From Peribacillus folii (GTDB lineage Bacteria; Bacillota; Bacilli; Bacillales; DSM-1321): a stretch of 64,000 nucleotides of DNA. Shown here piece by piece: positions 37,555 to 47,145 of the stretch. Position 1 is the first letter of the stretch; the number at the start of each line of letters is the position of its first letter. The stretch spans positions 124,001 through 188,000 of the forward strand of contig NZ_JASJOM010000003.1 in assembly GCF_030271255.1 (NCBI RefSeq), given 5' to 3'. Below the pieces are notes generated by a model, which was not told where the DNA came from, did not search any database, and was given only the letters and a program-made list of their open reading frames with translations. Made by a program: the position numbers and the translations under genes.

Positions 37555-38772
37555 TTATGATAAGCCTTTGAATAGCCTTTTTGTGAATATGATAATGTAA
37601 AGGACGAGAAACATAAGGGTGAGGAGTGGACCTAGATCCACCATATATTGGTAAAGTGAGTTTGCCTGTTCGCCTGTCCCGCTTACTGGAAAGGCATGAA
37701 CCGGGCTGCCGCCCTCCTTCGTGCTTCTATAGAATGGTCCCCAAAGCAATACAGTGATCATGGATGCCATAAAACCATGCGCTACTCTGGCAAGGAAAAA
37801 TGGCAAGAAACGGATATCGGTGGACGCTATTATACTGGCAACCTGTGCCTGAATGCTGAAACCGTTGAATGCCAGGATGAAGCTTGTCATCACTGTCTGC
37901 TGGAAAAGACTCGCATCTTCTACGGCACTGGTCAACTTTGAACCAAGGGTCATTTCAAACATGCCTGAAATGAACGGGAGGCTTAAGGAGTCCGGGAAAT
38001 TAAAGGTGTATAAGATACCCCCGACCCAGGATGCAAGCAGTCCGGTTATATTCATGTGAAATAAAAGCTTGTTAACCACCGAAAAGAGAATGATGAATCC
38101 CCCGATCATCAATAGCGTTTGAATGGAAGATAAAACGGCGTCCCCTAGCAAACTCCCAAAGGGTCTTGTTTCCTTTATTCGCGTTCTGTGCATCTCGCTA
38201 AAGGCTTGTCTGAGGGAAGGGAGCTTGGTCATGGATTTTGCATGGGATTGTTCTTCTTTTCGCCGGTAAAAACGCATGATGATTCCTACTAAAAAATTCC
38301 CGATATAGTGGGAGAGAGCAAGGATGATCCCTAAATGAGGATTATGGAAAAAGCCTACGGCTACGGCAACGAACAGAAACAACGGATTGGATGAATTGGT
38401 GAAACAAACGAGTCTTTCCGCTTCAATTCGGGTCAATTGCTCCTCCTGGCGCAGCCTTACCGTGAATTTTGCACCTGCCGGGAAGCCTGATGCGAGTCCC
38501 ATTGCCCAAACGAATCCCCCCACACCGGGTACACGGAACAAGGGGCGCATGAGGGGTTCGAGCATGACCCCGATGAACTTCACTACCCCGAAACTGATCA
38601 ATAGCTCCGATAAGATCAAAAATGGAAGAAGGGAAGGGAAAACAATTTTCCACCACATATTCAGCCCGCCTGTGGAGGCTTCAAAGGATTCTTGGGGGAA
38701 AATGATCAAGCCGACTGCCAGCATCGTGAAGAAGGTGGCCAACAGTATTGTTTTCGATTTTGATTTAAGCAA
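37555..38772 (-). CDS. ylbJ: sporulation membrane protein YlbJ
   Basis: 405 residues, about eight membrane helices, nucleoside-recognition (Gate) domains. Required for resistant spores in B. subtilis and expressed in the mother cell. Conserved GLASGFPAGAKF and LAFNGFSIQAQV segments. TTG start behind AAAGGAGG. No clear sigma-E promoter was found upstream. Confidence 0.92.
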   Translation of the reverse strand: MLKSKSKTILLATFFTMLAVGLIIFPQESFEASTGGLNMWWKIVFPSLLPFLILSELLISFGVVKFIGVMLEPLMRPLFRVPGVGGFVWAMGLASGFPAGAKFTVRLRQEEQLTRIEAERLVCFTNSSNPLFLFVAVAVGFFHNPHLGIILALSHYIGNFLVGIIMRFYRRKEEQSHAKSMTKLPSLRQAFSEMHRTRIKETRPFGSLLGDAVLSSIQTLLMIGGFIILFSVVNKLLFHMNITGLLASWVGGILYTFNFPDSLSLPFISGMFEMTLGSKLTSAVEDASLFQQTVMTSFILAFNGFSIQAQVASIIASTDIRFLPFFLARVAHGFMASMITVLLWGPFYRSTKEGGSPVHAFPVSGTGEQANSLYQYMVDLGPLLTLMFLVLYIIIFTKRLFKGLS

Positions 38773-39077
38773 AATTCAGCCTCCTTTTGAAGGTTACTAA
38801 ATAAGGGCAGTCCGTTACGTATATAATAAAATATGACCTTTCATTTTCTCGAAAAGAAAGGGGCAGGATGCAATGTGATCTGCACTGCTCACGTCCAATC
38901 AGGCAACTTCGTGCAGTGCAATGCAGAGTCAATTACTTCATTAAACCACAAGGGACAAATATTTCTTCGCCAAGCTTGTTTCACTGTCAATATAAATAAT
39001 ATGCTTCTATAAATCCGTTTAAGACCATAACTTTGAATGAGTTGTATTTTTAATCTTTTTCAACAGGGGGGATATCT
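38773..39077. other. divergent gap ylbJ-ylbK
   Basis: 305 bases with no gene. An inverted repeat TGCACTGC (38881-38888) and GCAGTGCA (38913-38920) encloses 24 bases, without a T-run. Nothing else recognised; it should contain the promoters of both genes. Confidence 0.4.
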
Positions 39078-39875
39078 TTGTCGGAACCAAAGATCGGGCT
39101 CGCTCTTGGATCGGGAGGAGCGAGGGGATTTGCACATATTGGAGTGATAAAGGTATTGAAGCAGGAAGGAATTCCAATCGACATGATTGCCGGGAGCAGC
39201 ATGGGAGCGATGGTAGCGGCCTTTTATGGGGCTGGTTCGGACATTGAACGGCTGTATAAGCTTTCTCGTGCTTTCAAACGAAAATACTATCTGGATTTTA
39301 CCATACCCAAAATGGGGTTCATTTCAGGGAAACGAACCAAGGAATTGATCAGGGTATTTACATATGGTAAGAATTTTGAAGAACTCGATATTCCTATAGC
39401 TGTTGTCGCCACTGATATAAAAACGGGAGATAAGGTCATTTTTCAGGAAGGCCCCATCGCTCCTGCAGTCAGGGCAAGCATTTCGATTCCCGGGATATTC
39501 ATCCCCGAGAGGATTGGAACAAGGCTTCTTGTGGATGGCGGGGTCGTTGACAGGGTTCCCGTTTCTGTCGTGAAGGAGATGGGTGCCGACATCATAATCG
39601 GCGTGGACGTCGCCCATGTGAAACAGGATATGGAGATAAACTCGATTTACGATGTTATCATGCAAAGCCTCGACATCCTGCAGATGGAGCTTGTTAAAAG
39701 CAGGGAATTTGCTTCGGATATCATGATACGCCCAAGGGTCGAGAAATACAGTTCTAAATCATTTACAAACGTACAGGAAATAATTAGTATTGGAGAAGAA
39801 GCGGCAAAAGGAAAGATTGATCAAATTAAACAAAGCATTGTTACTTGGAAGGAGTCCTTTGAAGATGAACCGTAA
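39078..39875 (+). CDS. ylbK: patatin-like phospholipase YlbK
   Basis: 265 residues. Oxyanion motif GSGGARG at 11-17, nucleophile Ser41 in GSSMG, and Asp153 in VDGG form the patatin catalytic dyad. Likely a lipid acyl hydrolase; substrate unknown. TTG start behind AGGGGGGA. Its last 11 bases overlap ylbL, so they are coupled. Confidence 0.9.
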   Translation: MSEPKIGLALGSGGARGFAHIGVIKVLKQEGIPIDMIAGSSMGAMVAAFYGAGSDIERLYKLSRAFKRKYYLDFTIPKMGFISGKRTKELIRVFTYGKNFEELDIPIAVVATDIKTGDKVIFQEGPIAPAVRASISIPGIFIPERIGTRLLVDGGVVDRVPVSVVKEMGADIIIGVDVAHVKQDMEINSIYDVIMQSLDILQMELVKSREFASDIMIRPRVEKYSSKSFTNVQEIISIGEEAAKGKIDQIKQSIVTWKESFEDEP

Positions 39876-40884
39876 AATGTATGTGCGCACTTTCCTGGTG
39901 GTTGTTATACTTCTCATAGCGTCGGCACTTTATTCCCTACCTTTTTATGTATCAAAACCAGGAATGGCAAAAGAATTGGAGCCGATCATAGAGGTTTCAG
40001 GCGGGGATGAAGCAAAAGGGAGCTTTATGTTGACTACGGTTAGGATGGGCAGGGCGAATATTTATTCCTATTTGCTGGCGAAATGGAGCAAATATCAGGA
40101 GCTTTATCCGGAAACCTCGATCAGGAGCGCAGACGAAACGGATGAAGAATATAACATTAGGCAATTGCACTTAATGGATGGTTCAAAAAATAATGCAATT
40201 CAGATCGCATATGAAAAAGCAGGTAAAGAAGTCGATTATGAATATTTAGGTGTATATGTTTTGGACGTGCTTAAGGGGATGCCTGCTGCAAAGGAACTGA
40301 AGGCGGGCGACCAGATCATTCAGGTCGATGATCTTAAATTCAAGTCTGCACAAGAATTCATGGCTTATATTAACGGGAAGAAAGCCGGCGAAAAAGTGGA
40401 GTTGGTGTATAAGCGGGAAGAGACGGAGAAAAAAGCCATTTTAACCTTGCAGCGTTTTAAAGATGATCCCAACAGGGTTGGCATAGGCATTTCACTCGAT
40501 GACAACCGGAAAGTGACAACAAAGCCGGCAATCGCCATAGATTCGGAACAAATAGGCGGTCCTTCTGCAGGATTGATGTTTTCCTTGGAAATATACAATC
40601 AATTGACGGAAGGAGACCTTACGAAAGGCTATGATATTGCCGGTACTGGAACGATGTCGGATGATGGGTCAGTCGGCCCGATTGGCGGGATCCAGCAAAA
40701 AATCGTGGCTGCCGATAAGTCCGGAGCGGAAATTTTCTTTGCACCAAATGAAAACGGAGCATCGGGATCGAATTATGAAGATGCACTTATGGCAGCGAAG
40801 GATATCGGTACCGAGATGAAAATTGTCCCTGTCGATACCTTTGATGATGCTATAGTCTATTTGAAAAAGTTAAAAGAAAAATGA
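39865..40884 (+). CDS. ylbL: YlbL, membrane-anchored PDZ-Lon protease
   Basis: 339 residues. One N-terminal membrane helix (about 9-28), a PDZ domain (about 125-200) and a Lon-type protease domain with Ser234 (GGPSAG) and Lys279 (GGIQQKIVAA) as the dyad. In B. subtilis YlbL helps remove the SOS cell-division inhibitor YneA. ATG 39865 inside the end of ylbK, behind AAGGAG. Confidence 0.93.
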   Translation: MNRKMYVRTFLVVVILLIASALYSLPFYVSKPGMAKELEPIIEVSGGDEAKGSFMLTTVRMGRANIYSYLLAKWSKYQELYPETSIRSADETDEEYNIRQLHLMDGSKNNAIQIAYEKAGKEVDYEYLGVYVLDVLKGMPAAKELKAGDQIIQVDDLKFKSAQEFMAYINGKKAGEKVELVYKREETEKKAILTLQRFKDDPNRVGIGISLDDNRKVTTKPAIAIDSEQIGGPSAGLMFSLEIYNQLTEGDLTKGYDIAGTGTMSDDGSVGPIGGIQQKIVAADKSGAEIFFAPNENGASGSNYEDALMAAKDIGTEMKIVPVDTFDDAIVYLKKLKEK

Positions 40885-40922
40885 AAAAAAGCGCAGGCAG
40901 GTCATCTGTTTGCGCTTTTTTT
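40884..40922 (+). terminator. terminator of ylbKL
   Basis: AAAAAAAGCGCA (40884-40895) pairs with TGCGCTTTTTTT (40911-40922), with an inner CAG/CTG pair set. Confidence 0.85.
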
Positions 40923-40965
40923 CACATCCCGGTTTATGGGGAATGTTCGAATTCGTTTTGCATCA

Positions 40966-42174
40966 TTAAATGATGATGGGTGCGGCATATTCCCTTTCCA
41001 TCAGGCTGGCTTGAGAATGCCCGGATAATCCAAGTGCATATACCTGTGCTGCCCGTACGTCCATTTCAATGTCCTCCTTTTGATGGGCAGACAATTTCGA
41101 TATGAGTGGGAGCGGCAAGTTCTTCTTGACGGTGTGCAAATACTCCCGTCCCCTGCCATTCATGCCAAGGAGCCTGAAATAGGTCGGGAGGTGAGTATCA
41201 GCCATTTGTTCTTTTAAAGTATGTGTTAATATATGGACACACATCCGTTGGAGCCGTGTCCATGTATAGCGTTTCGTTTTTAGCGCCGTCATGAACTGGG
41301 AAAAGGTAACAGCGGTTTTAGCCATCTGCTTGATTCGATGTTCTATCCCTTCCTCGATTTCATAAACCGTTGCCAATTCGGCTAAAGAAGTAGAAAGGAT
41401 CCGGTACTTCAATAGCGGCCAATACATCTCCCAATCGTGCAATGAACGGTAGCTGGTTAGGTATTGCTCCAGCCCGCTTCTTGTCGGGTGGGGAACATAG
41501 CTTGAAACGGAATCCAAGCCTTTGCCCTGGTTTTCGTGGATCGCTTTACGAATCCCTGTCGCGCTGGCAATGGAATCATTCGATAAATCAGTATCATGGA
41601 ACCCGGCAGCAACCCTTTGAATCGTATAGGGACGGATCGAAAAACCGTTAGTGAAGGCAGCACTTACATATTCCTTACCAAGGATGTTATTGGGCTTCGT
41701 TAAATCCAGGGCCCCCTCCTCCTTGATAATTGCTTGATAAGCCATGGCAGCACTTGCCGGATAGCTATTTCCGGCTTCCATGGCCAGCTTGACCGCATCA
41801 TTGAATGGTGCCGATCGATCCGAAATGATTTTATGCGCGGTGATGAATGGATCAATCCTGCCATCCTCACTCCCGAAACAAAAAGAGCCGCAGCCAATAT
41901 ACTCGAGAAGGGCTATGGAACCTCTAGCAAAAATCTCCGCCTTCTGCGTTGCGAAAGCGTAAGGGAGTTCGATGACAAGATCGATGCCGCCTTGCAGGGC
42001 CATGGCGGCACGGGCCCATTTGCTGACCAAGGCAGGCTCGCCTCGTTGTAAAAAGGGCCCGCTCATGACGGCAACCACGATATCCGCCCCCGTCTCTTCC
42101 CTGCTTTTTCTTGCATGTAAAACATGTCCATTATGAAAAGGGTTATATTCGACTACTAATCCGCAAGCTTTCAT
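40966..42174 (-). CDS. tmcAL: tRNA(Met) cytidine acetate ligase
   Basis: 402 residues (YlbM). Uses ATP and acetate to form N4-acetylcytidine at position 34 of elongator tRNA-Met. The nucleotide-binding EYNPFHNGH is at 9-17, SKWARAAMALQGG and CFGSEDG follow. ATG 42174 behind GAGGTGA. Divergent from ylbN. Confidence 0.93.
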   Translation of the reverse strand: MKACGLVVEYNPFHNGHVLHARKSREETGADIVVAVMSGPFLQRGEPALVSKWARAAMALQGGIDLVIELPYAFATQKAEIFARGSIALLEYIGCGSFCFGSEDGRIDPFITAHKIISDRSAPFNDAVKLAMEAGNSYPASAAMAYQAIIKEEGALDLTKPNNILGKEYVSAAFTNGFSIRPYTIQRVAAGFHDTDLSNDSIASATGIRKAIHENQGKGLDSVSSYVPHPTRSGLEQYLTSYRSLHDWEMYWPLLKYRILSTSLAELATVYEIEEGIEHRIKQMAKTAVTFSQFMTALKTKRYTWTRLQRMCVHILTHTLKEQMADTHLPTYFRLLGMNGRGREYLHTVKKNLPLPLISKLSAHQKEDIEMDVRAAQVYALGLSGHSQASLMEREYAAPIII

Positions 42175-42336
42175 TGATTCACCTCAGAGAAAAACTTTGT
42201 ATTTTTTCAACTTAGTGCTAAAATAGTATTTCAAGTAAGATTCTATGATGTTTCATCGTGATTTTTCGTTCAAAAAGGAATCCGGAATTTTGGATAATCA
42301 GTTAGGATGACTACATTATAGTGTAAAGAAAAAATA

Positions 42337-42365
42337 TTGACAAACTTATAATTGAAAGCTATAAT
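42337..42365 (+). promoter_or_regulatory. consensus sigma-A promoter of ylbN-rpmF
   Basis: Perfect TTGACA (42337-42342), 17-base spacer, perfect TATAAT (42360-42365). Transcription would start near 42372, only about 22 bases before the start codon. Confidence 0.9.
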
Positions 42366-42393
42366 TATTTTTGTTGCCTTGAGGTGATTTCAT

Positions 42394-42915
42394 TTGAAAT
42401 GGACGATTAGTCAACTTCAAAAAATTCGGGACAAAGATTTACGGTTTGATGAACTGGTGGATGTCTTAGACATTAGAGAAAGAGACCCGCAAATTCGCGA
42501 TGTTTCTCCGATCAGAGTAGCAGGAAGGGCTGATATCAGCTCGACCGAGATTACTTTTCACTTGCATCTTACAGGTGAATTGACATTACCTTGCTCCCGT
42601 ACACTGGTAGACGTAAAATATCCGATTGATATTGATACAAAGGAAACCTTCCTTTTGAATGCAGATGGCGCTGATTTCTTCGGAGATGATGTCACTGTTG
42701 TGGAAGGTGACGTTGTAGACCTAATACCGGTAATTAAAGAAAATTTATTGCTAGAAATTCCGATGCAGGTTTTTTGTGAGGATGTCGATTCAAATGAAGC
42801 TGCTCCTCAATCCGGAAAAGACTGGGCCGTTATTTCAGAAGAGGATAATGCGCATAAGGTTGATCCGAGATTTGCAAAGCTTGCCGACTTTTTTGACAAC
42901 AATAAAGAATCTTGA
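42394..42915 (+). CDS. ylbN: YlbN, DUF177 (YceD) family protein
   Basis: 173 residues, soluble, acidic. DUF177 proteins are commonly encoded before rpmF, and homologues affect 23S rRNA accumulation. Segments LTLPCSRTL-like (ELTLPCSRTLVDV) and FVD-like ends fit. TTG start behind GAGGTG. Cotranscribed with rpmF from the consensus promoter. Confidence 0.9.
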   Translation: MKWTISQLQKIRDKDLRFDELVDVLDIRERDPQIRDVSPIRVAGRADISSTEITFHLHLTGELTLPCSRTLVDVKYPIDIDTKETFLLNADGADFFGDDVTVVEGDVVDLIPVIKENLLLEIPMQVFCEDVDSNEAAPQSGKDWAVISEEDNAHKVDPRFAKLADFFDNNKES

Positions 42916-42980
42916 TTGGAACGAAAAATCGTTAATCCGATTTTTCCAGCTTTTTTATATTTTTTAAGGAGGTGGGAATA

Positions 42981-43154
42981 ATGGCTGTACCTTTTAGAAG
43001 AACGTCGAAAACTGTAAAAAGAAAACGTCGTACACACTTCAAGCTTCAAGTACCTGGTATGGTAGAATGCCCAAGCTGTGGTGGAATGACTCTTTCACAT
43101 CACGTTTGTAAAGAATGTGGAACATACAAAGGAAAAGAAGTTGTCGCAAAATAA
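42981..43154 (+). CDS. rpmF: 50S ribosomal protein L32 (bL32)
   Basis: 57 residues. Basic N-terminus, then a zinc ribbon with Cys30, Cys33, Cys43 and Cys46 (CPSC and CKEC), so this is the zinc-binding form. ATG behind AAGGAGGTGG. Confidence 0.97.
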   Translation: MAVPFRRTSKTVKRKRRTHFKLQVPGMVECPSCGGMTLSHHVCKECGTYKGKEVVAK

Positions 43155-43203
43155 TTTCTTTTTCTTCTTGAAAGCTTTGCTTTCTTGATGCAACACGCTA
43201 ATC

Positions 43204-43236
43204 AAAGCGCAGAGATTTTCTCTGGGCTTTTTTTAT
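43204..43236 (+). terminator. terminator of rpmF
   Basis: AAAGCGCAGAGA pairs with TCTCTGGGCTTT (43204-43230) with one mismatch, then T-run. Confidence 0.82.
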
Positions 43237-43301
43237 AAGCACATTTGGCGGAATATTCGGAACTGTATTGTCGGGACGATGCAGCTTAAGGAGGTGTTTA
43301 T

Positions 43302-44060
43302 GTGAATCGGACGATTGAGGTCGAAAAGGATAGGCGCGGCTTTATGAAGGTCATATTTAATAGACCGGAGAAAAGGAATGCCGTTAATTATCGACTGATG
43401 GACGAACTGGAAACCGTATTGGCGGAAGCGGCCGATGATGACGAGGTTAAAATGCTAGTACTGACAGGAGCGGGTAACCAAGCCTTCTGCTCAGGTGGGG
43501 ATTTGAGTGAGTTTCAAGATTTATATACGGAAGAAGCGGCCTTTACTATGTTATCTAGAATGGGCCGGATTCTGCATACACTAGCAGTTTTTCCAAAACC
43601 GACACTTGCCTTCATTAATGGCAGCGCTATTGGCGGGGGATGCGAAATAGCGACTGCCTGTGATTTCCGGTTAGCGAAAAGCGGTGTCAAGCTAGGCTTT
43701 GTACAAGGGACGCTAGGAATCACTACGGGCTGGGGCGGCGGTTCGCTTTTAGTTGAAAAAATACCAGGGCAAAAGGCGCTGAAGCTATTGATGGATGCAA
43801 ACATACATAATGCGGAGGAAGCCCAACGATTCGGTTTCATAGATGAGATAGTCGGGGAAGAGGATTGGGCAGATTTTGCAGAGAATTTACTCCGCCGTGA
43901 AACAGGGGTATTGGCGGCTTATAAGAAATTGTTGGTCAATAAATGGCTGGAAAGCGGTCTTAAAGGAAGAATGGAGGCTGAGATCCGTGAGTGTGCCAAA
44001 CTTTGGGCAAGTGATGCACATCATGCTGCGGTCAGCCGTTTCTTAAGCAAGAAAAAATAA
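43302..44060 (+). CDS. enoyl-CoA hydratase/isomerase family protein
   Basis: 252 residues, crotonase fold. NRPEKRNAVN near the start, the first oxyanion loop in GNQAFCSGGD and the second in GSAIGGGCEIA. The reaction is uncertain because the family is diverse. GTG start at 43302 behind AAGGAGGTG. Between rpmF and gerR. Confidence 0.88.
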   Translation: MNRTIEVEKDRRGFMKVIFNRPEKRNAVNYRLMDELETVLAEAADDDEVKMLVLTGAGNQAFCSGGDLSEFQDLYTEEAAFTMLSRMGRILHTLAVFPKPTLAFINGSAIGGGCEIATACDFRLAKSGVKLGFVQGTLGITTGWGGGSLLVEKIPGQKALKLLMDANIHNAEEAQRFGFIDEIVGEEDWADFAENLLRRETGVLAAYKKLLVNKWLESGLKGRMEAEIRECAKLWASDAHHAAVSRFLSKKK

Positions 44061-44140
44061 AAAATTACTGCCTCTATATTTCTTCTATCTTTCCTAGCAG
44101 GTGCATATTATGAATTAAAACTTGCTTAGGAGGTAGAGAG

Positions 44141-44761
44141 ATGTCGATTGCAAGACAAGATGCATGGACCCATGATGAGGATTTGCTGCTGGCTGAAGTG
44201 GTATTAAGGCATATACGAGAAGGCAGTACACAATTGAAGGCGTTTGAGGAAGTTGGGAAGCAATTATCAAGAACTTCGGCAGCTTGTGGGTTTCGTTGGA
44301 ATTCTTGTGTAAGGAAGCAATATAAATCCGGAATCGAGTTGGCGAAGAAACAAAGGAAGGAACAGGCTGTCCCTGAGCCGGAAGCAGAGCAGGTTCCTGT
44401 TGCAGCAGCGGAAAATAGCAGGGTTGAACAAGAGGAGTCCCGAGAGGAAGTACAAGATTCTATTACGCTTCAGAAGGTAATAATGTATTTAACTAAAATG
44501 GATGAATTCTTCCAGATCGATAATGAGGAGAAGGAGAAAATCTCCAATCAATCCCAATATCTTGAACAGGAAAATTGCCGTTTGCAGGAAGAGAATACGC
44601 TATTGAGAGAAAACCTGAGAGCTGTGGAAGAAGATTATCGTGCGCTTATGCAAATCATGGAGCGTGCCAGGAAGCTTAGTGTACAAGAGGACGAAAAAAC
44701 GAACCCGAAAGTGAGATTCCAGATGGATAAGAACGGGAATTTGGAAAGGGTCAACAAATAA
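44141..44761 (+). CDS. gerR: RsfA/GerR family sporulation transcription factor
   Basis: 206 residues. N-terminal Myb/SANT-like DNA-binding domain (about 5-60, [19 protein letters not shown] and [11 protein letters not shown]), an acidic linker, and a C-terminal coiled coil (about 130-185). In B. subtilis YlbO (GerR) is a mother-cell regulator of late sigma-E genes. ATG behind AGGAGGTAG. Confidence 0.88.
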   Translation: MSIARQDAWTHDEDLLLAEVVLRHIREGSTQLKAFEEVGKQLSRTSAACGFRWNSCVRKQYKSGIELAKKQRKEQAVPEPEAEQVPVAAAENSRVEQEESREEVQDSITLQKVIMYLTKMDEFFQIDNEEKEKISNQSQYLEQENCRLQEENTLLRENLRAVEEDYRALMQIMERARKLSVQEDEKTNPKVRFQMDKNGNLERVNK

Positions 44762-44765
44762 AAAA

Positions 44766-44795
44766 GGCGGGTGGAATAATCCGCCCGCATTTCGT
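44766..44795 (+). terminator. terminator of gerR
   Basis: GCGGG (44767-44771) pairs with CCCGC (44784-44788), followed by a T-rich stretch. Modest. Confidence 0.65.
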
Positions 44796-44798
44796 TAT

Positions 44799-45287
44799 TT
44801 ATTCTTTTGTATCTGTTTCCGTCGAAGCTTGGGTCTCAAATGGGCTCCAGATCAGCGGGTTTTCTCCAAGATCCCGGTCCATATCATAGGAAACGGCAGA
44901 AAATCCCATTTTCTTCCAAAAGTCCTGTGAGTGTACTCTTGGATTGGTTTTAATAGGCATGTTCAGGCTTTTGGCGAATTCGACCAAAGCTTTTCCGTAG
45001 CCTTTTTTCTGATAGTTAGGGAGGACTTCAAGTTTCCAAAGAACAAGGAAGTCCCTTGCTTGGTCAAAATACTGATCAAATTTAGCGCTTCTTTTGTACA
45101 GGCTCATCCTTGCTACAAGTTTGTCGCCGTAAAAGATTCCGTAAAAAGGTGATTGGCTGTCATTTTCAATGATGTTACCCTCTAAATCATCTAGCATTGA
45201 CAGTTCTTGAATCCCGTATTCTTTGAATTTTTTGAATTCCTCAAGCGTTTTAAAATTTACAAGTAAGCGTTCCACCTTGTATTCCAT
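44799..45287 (-). CDS. ylbP: YlbP, GNAT-family N-acetyltransferase
   Basis: 162 residues. The acetyl-CoA loop NYQKKGYGKALVEFA and the preceding LWKLEVLP strand define a GNAT fold. Substrate unknown. ATG 45287 (MEYKVERLL) chosen behind AAGGGGGAG; the frame stays open 53 codons upstream but that part looks unlike the family. Confidence 0.87.
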   Translation of the reverse strand: MEYKVERLLVNFKTLEEFKKFKEYGIQELSMLDDLEGNIIENDSQSPFYGIFYGDKLVARMSLYKRSAKFDQYFDQARDFLVLWKLEVLPNYQKKGYGKALVEFAKSLNMPIKTNPRVHSQDFWKKMGFSAVSYDMDRDLGENPLIWSPFETQASTETDTKE

Positions 45288-45340
45288 AAAAAAGCTCCCC
45301 CTTAATTCTGATAAACCTCTTCGATAGTGACCTTCGAAAG

Positions 45341-45442
45341 TCATCCCGCCGCCAGGAACCCATTGGAAACCCGACTGAAGGCTAAATCGAGCATGACATC
45401 GATCAATCCATCGTGCTGACTCTTGCATGCAGCCATAGCCAT
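45341..45442 (-). CDS. candidate 33-residue small protein
   Basis: ATG 45442 lies six bases after the core of a strong GGAGGGG site (45447-45453, minus strand), and opens MAMAACKSQHDGLIDVMLDLAFSR-type sequence of 33 residues, plausibly an amphipathic helix. It ends 53 bases before the ylbP start. There is no family evidence; the site might serve another frame or none. Confidence 0.3.
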   Translation of the reverse strand: MAMAACKSQHDGLIDVMLDLAFSRVSNGFLAAG

Positions 45443-45755
45443 CCATCCCCTCCTCTAGCCTTCGATTGCCTGGCTGGTTTTAGGCTGGAGGTGTTTGCAT
45501 CCCCTAAAGAGTAAAGAATGGCTAAGCTTTTCGTATCTAATATACCATTAATTCTACGCTTAAAGAAGGAAATAAATCGCCAGTCGTTCAATTAGGGCAC
45601 TTTCAATTGGATTATTTTCCAGGCTGGGCGCACCAAAGCTTTTTCATATGCCGGTTCCCTGATTTTCGAAGCGAATGGTATGATATTCGATGCAGGTTAA
45701 AAAAGAAAATGTGTTAAAATAGTAAATATATTTCAGAAAAGTAAGGAATGGTGAC

Positions 45756-46640
45756 ATGCGAATTGGAATCATTGGAGGAGGGGCGATCGGACTGCTATTT
45801 GCAGCTCAGTTGAGCGGCAAGCATCGCGTAACGCTCTACACCCGCACGACACATCAGGCTTCGATCATCAATCATGACGGTCTCAGGCTTATTGAAAAGG
45901 GTGAGTGCAGGGTACTGGATAACATCATTTCGAAAAACTTGGATGAAGGGATAACCGATCACGACCTTCTTATAGTGACGGTCAAACAATACCAGCTTCC
46001 GGACATCATGCATGCAATCGAACACCTTGAGCTACCATTGCTATTCTTGCAGAACGGTTACGGCCATATTGCCCATTTAACGCAGCTGAAATCTCAGGAG
46101 ATTTATGTGGGGGTGGTGGAGCACGGTGCCTTAAGACATAATGAGAATACAGTGGAGCATACCGGACTTGGCCTTACCAGGGTTGCTTCCTTTAAAGGAG
46201 ATTTGGATAGGCTCTCATTAGTGAGTGAAAAGAAGGAACGTTTTCCTTTTACGAAGAGCACGGACTATCAATCGATGCTTCTTGATAAACTTGTAGTCAA
46301 TGCAGTCATCAATCCATTAACTGCTATCCTGCAAGTGGAAAATGGCGGCTTGATCGCCAATGCTTTTTATTATCAATTGTTTCAAGAGCTTTTCGATGAA
46401 ATCTCCGCGATTCTTGAATTGGACAATAAAGCGGAGTCATTTGAACACGTTAAATCCGTTTGCATGGCAACTGCAGGGAATCGGTCATCGATGCTCAAGG
46501 ATTTGGAAAAGGGCAGCCAAACGGAAATTGATGCTATATTGGGTCATATACTTTCCGTGGCAAAGGGCAAGGGGAAAGCTGATGGCCTGGCGTCTTCTCT
46601 ATATAAGATGATCAAGGGGAAAGAGACTCAGGGAGGATGA
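45756..46640 (+). CDS. panE: 2-dehydropantoate 2-reductase
   Basis: 294 residues (YlbQ). NADPH-dependent ketopantoate reductase of pantothenate synthesis. Rossmann motif IGGGAIG at 6-12, KQYQ and the catalytic lysine in LLDKLVVNAVINP, then GSQTEIDAI. It precedes a DUF3397 gene by four bases. Confidence 0.92.
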   Translation: MRIGIIGGGAIGLLFAAQLSGKHRVTLYTRTTHQASIINHDGLRLIEKGECRVLDNIISKNLDEGITDHDLLIVTVKQYQLPDIMHAIEHLELPLLFLQNGYGHIAHLTQLKSQEIYVGVVEHGALRHNENTVEHTGLGLTRVASFKGDLDRLSLVSEKKERFPFTKSTDYQSMLLDKLVVNAVINPLTAILQVENGGLIANAFYYQLFQELFDEISAILELDNKAESFEHVKSVCMATAGNRSSMLKDLEKGSQTEIDAILGHILSVAKGKGKADGLASSLYKMIKGKETQGG

Positions 46641-46644
46641 TGAT

Positions 46645-47037
46645 GTGCCGTACGTTGTTTCAAGTCTAGCCGCGATTTTTATTACATTGCCTTTTGTAGG
46701 ATATATACTTTTTTTTATAGGAGCCAAACAATTCACGAAGAACCATAGACGATCCGTTCAATTTGCGATGGACATGAGTGCGCTGCTTTTCGTAATATCC
46801 GTCCATTATTTAATCATAGCCATTTGGGATAAACAAATCCTTTGGGTAATCATGCTGATCATGATCGTCAACGCATTCGTGGTGGTCATGGTTCATTACA
46901 AGGTAAAAGAAGAAATCATTTTCCATAAGGTGGTAAAGGGATTTTGGAGGGTGAATTTCGCCTTCTTTTTCGTTGCGTATATTCTATTATTTTCAATCGG
47001 ATTAATTACAAGTATTACAAAGATCTTTACTACATAA
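46645..47037 (+). CDS. DUF3397 membrane protein
   Basis: 130 residues, four membrane helices, DUF3397 family by pattern and place. GTG start behind GGGAGG, four bases after panE, so cotranscribed. Function unknown. Confidence 0.8.
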   Translation: MPYVVSSLAAIFITLPFVGYILFFIGAKQFTKNHRRSVQFAMDMSALLFVISVHYLIIAIWDKQILWVIMLIMIVNAFVVVMVHYKVKEEIIFHKVVKGFWRVNFAFFFVAYILLFSIGLITSITKIFTT

Positions 47038-47078
47038 AATAGAATGCACATCAATTTTCTGCTGCTGGGCAACTTCTT

Positions 47079-47106
47079 TTGTTTTATTAAACCTGAATGT
47101 TATACT
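47079..47106 (+). promoter_or_regulatory. candidate promoter of bshC
   Basis: TTGTTT (47079-47084), 16-base spacer, TATACT (47101-47106), 40 bases before the bshC start. Confidence 0.55.
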
Positions 47107-47145
47107 CTAAAAAGAATTGTAGTTGCAGAGAAAGGGAGAACAGAA

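Noticed and set aside
45403..45591. 62-codon minus-strand frame upstream of ylbP
   Set aside because: No ribosome binding site, and no family resemblance.
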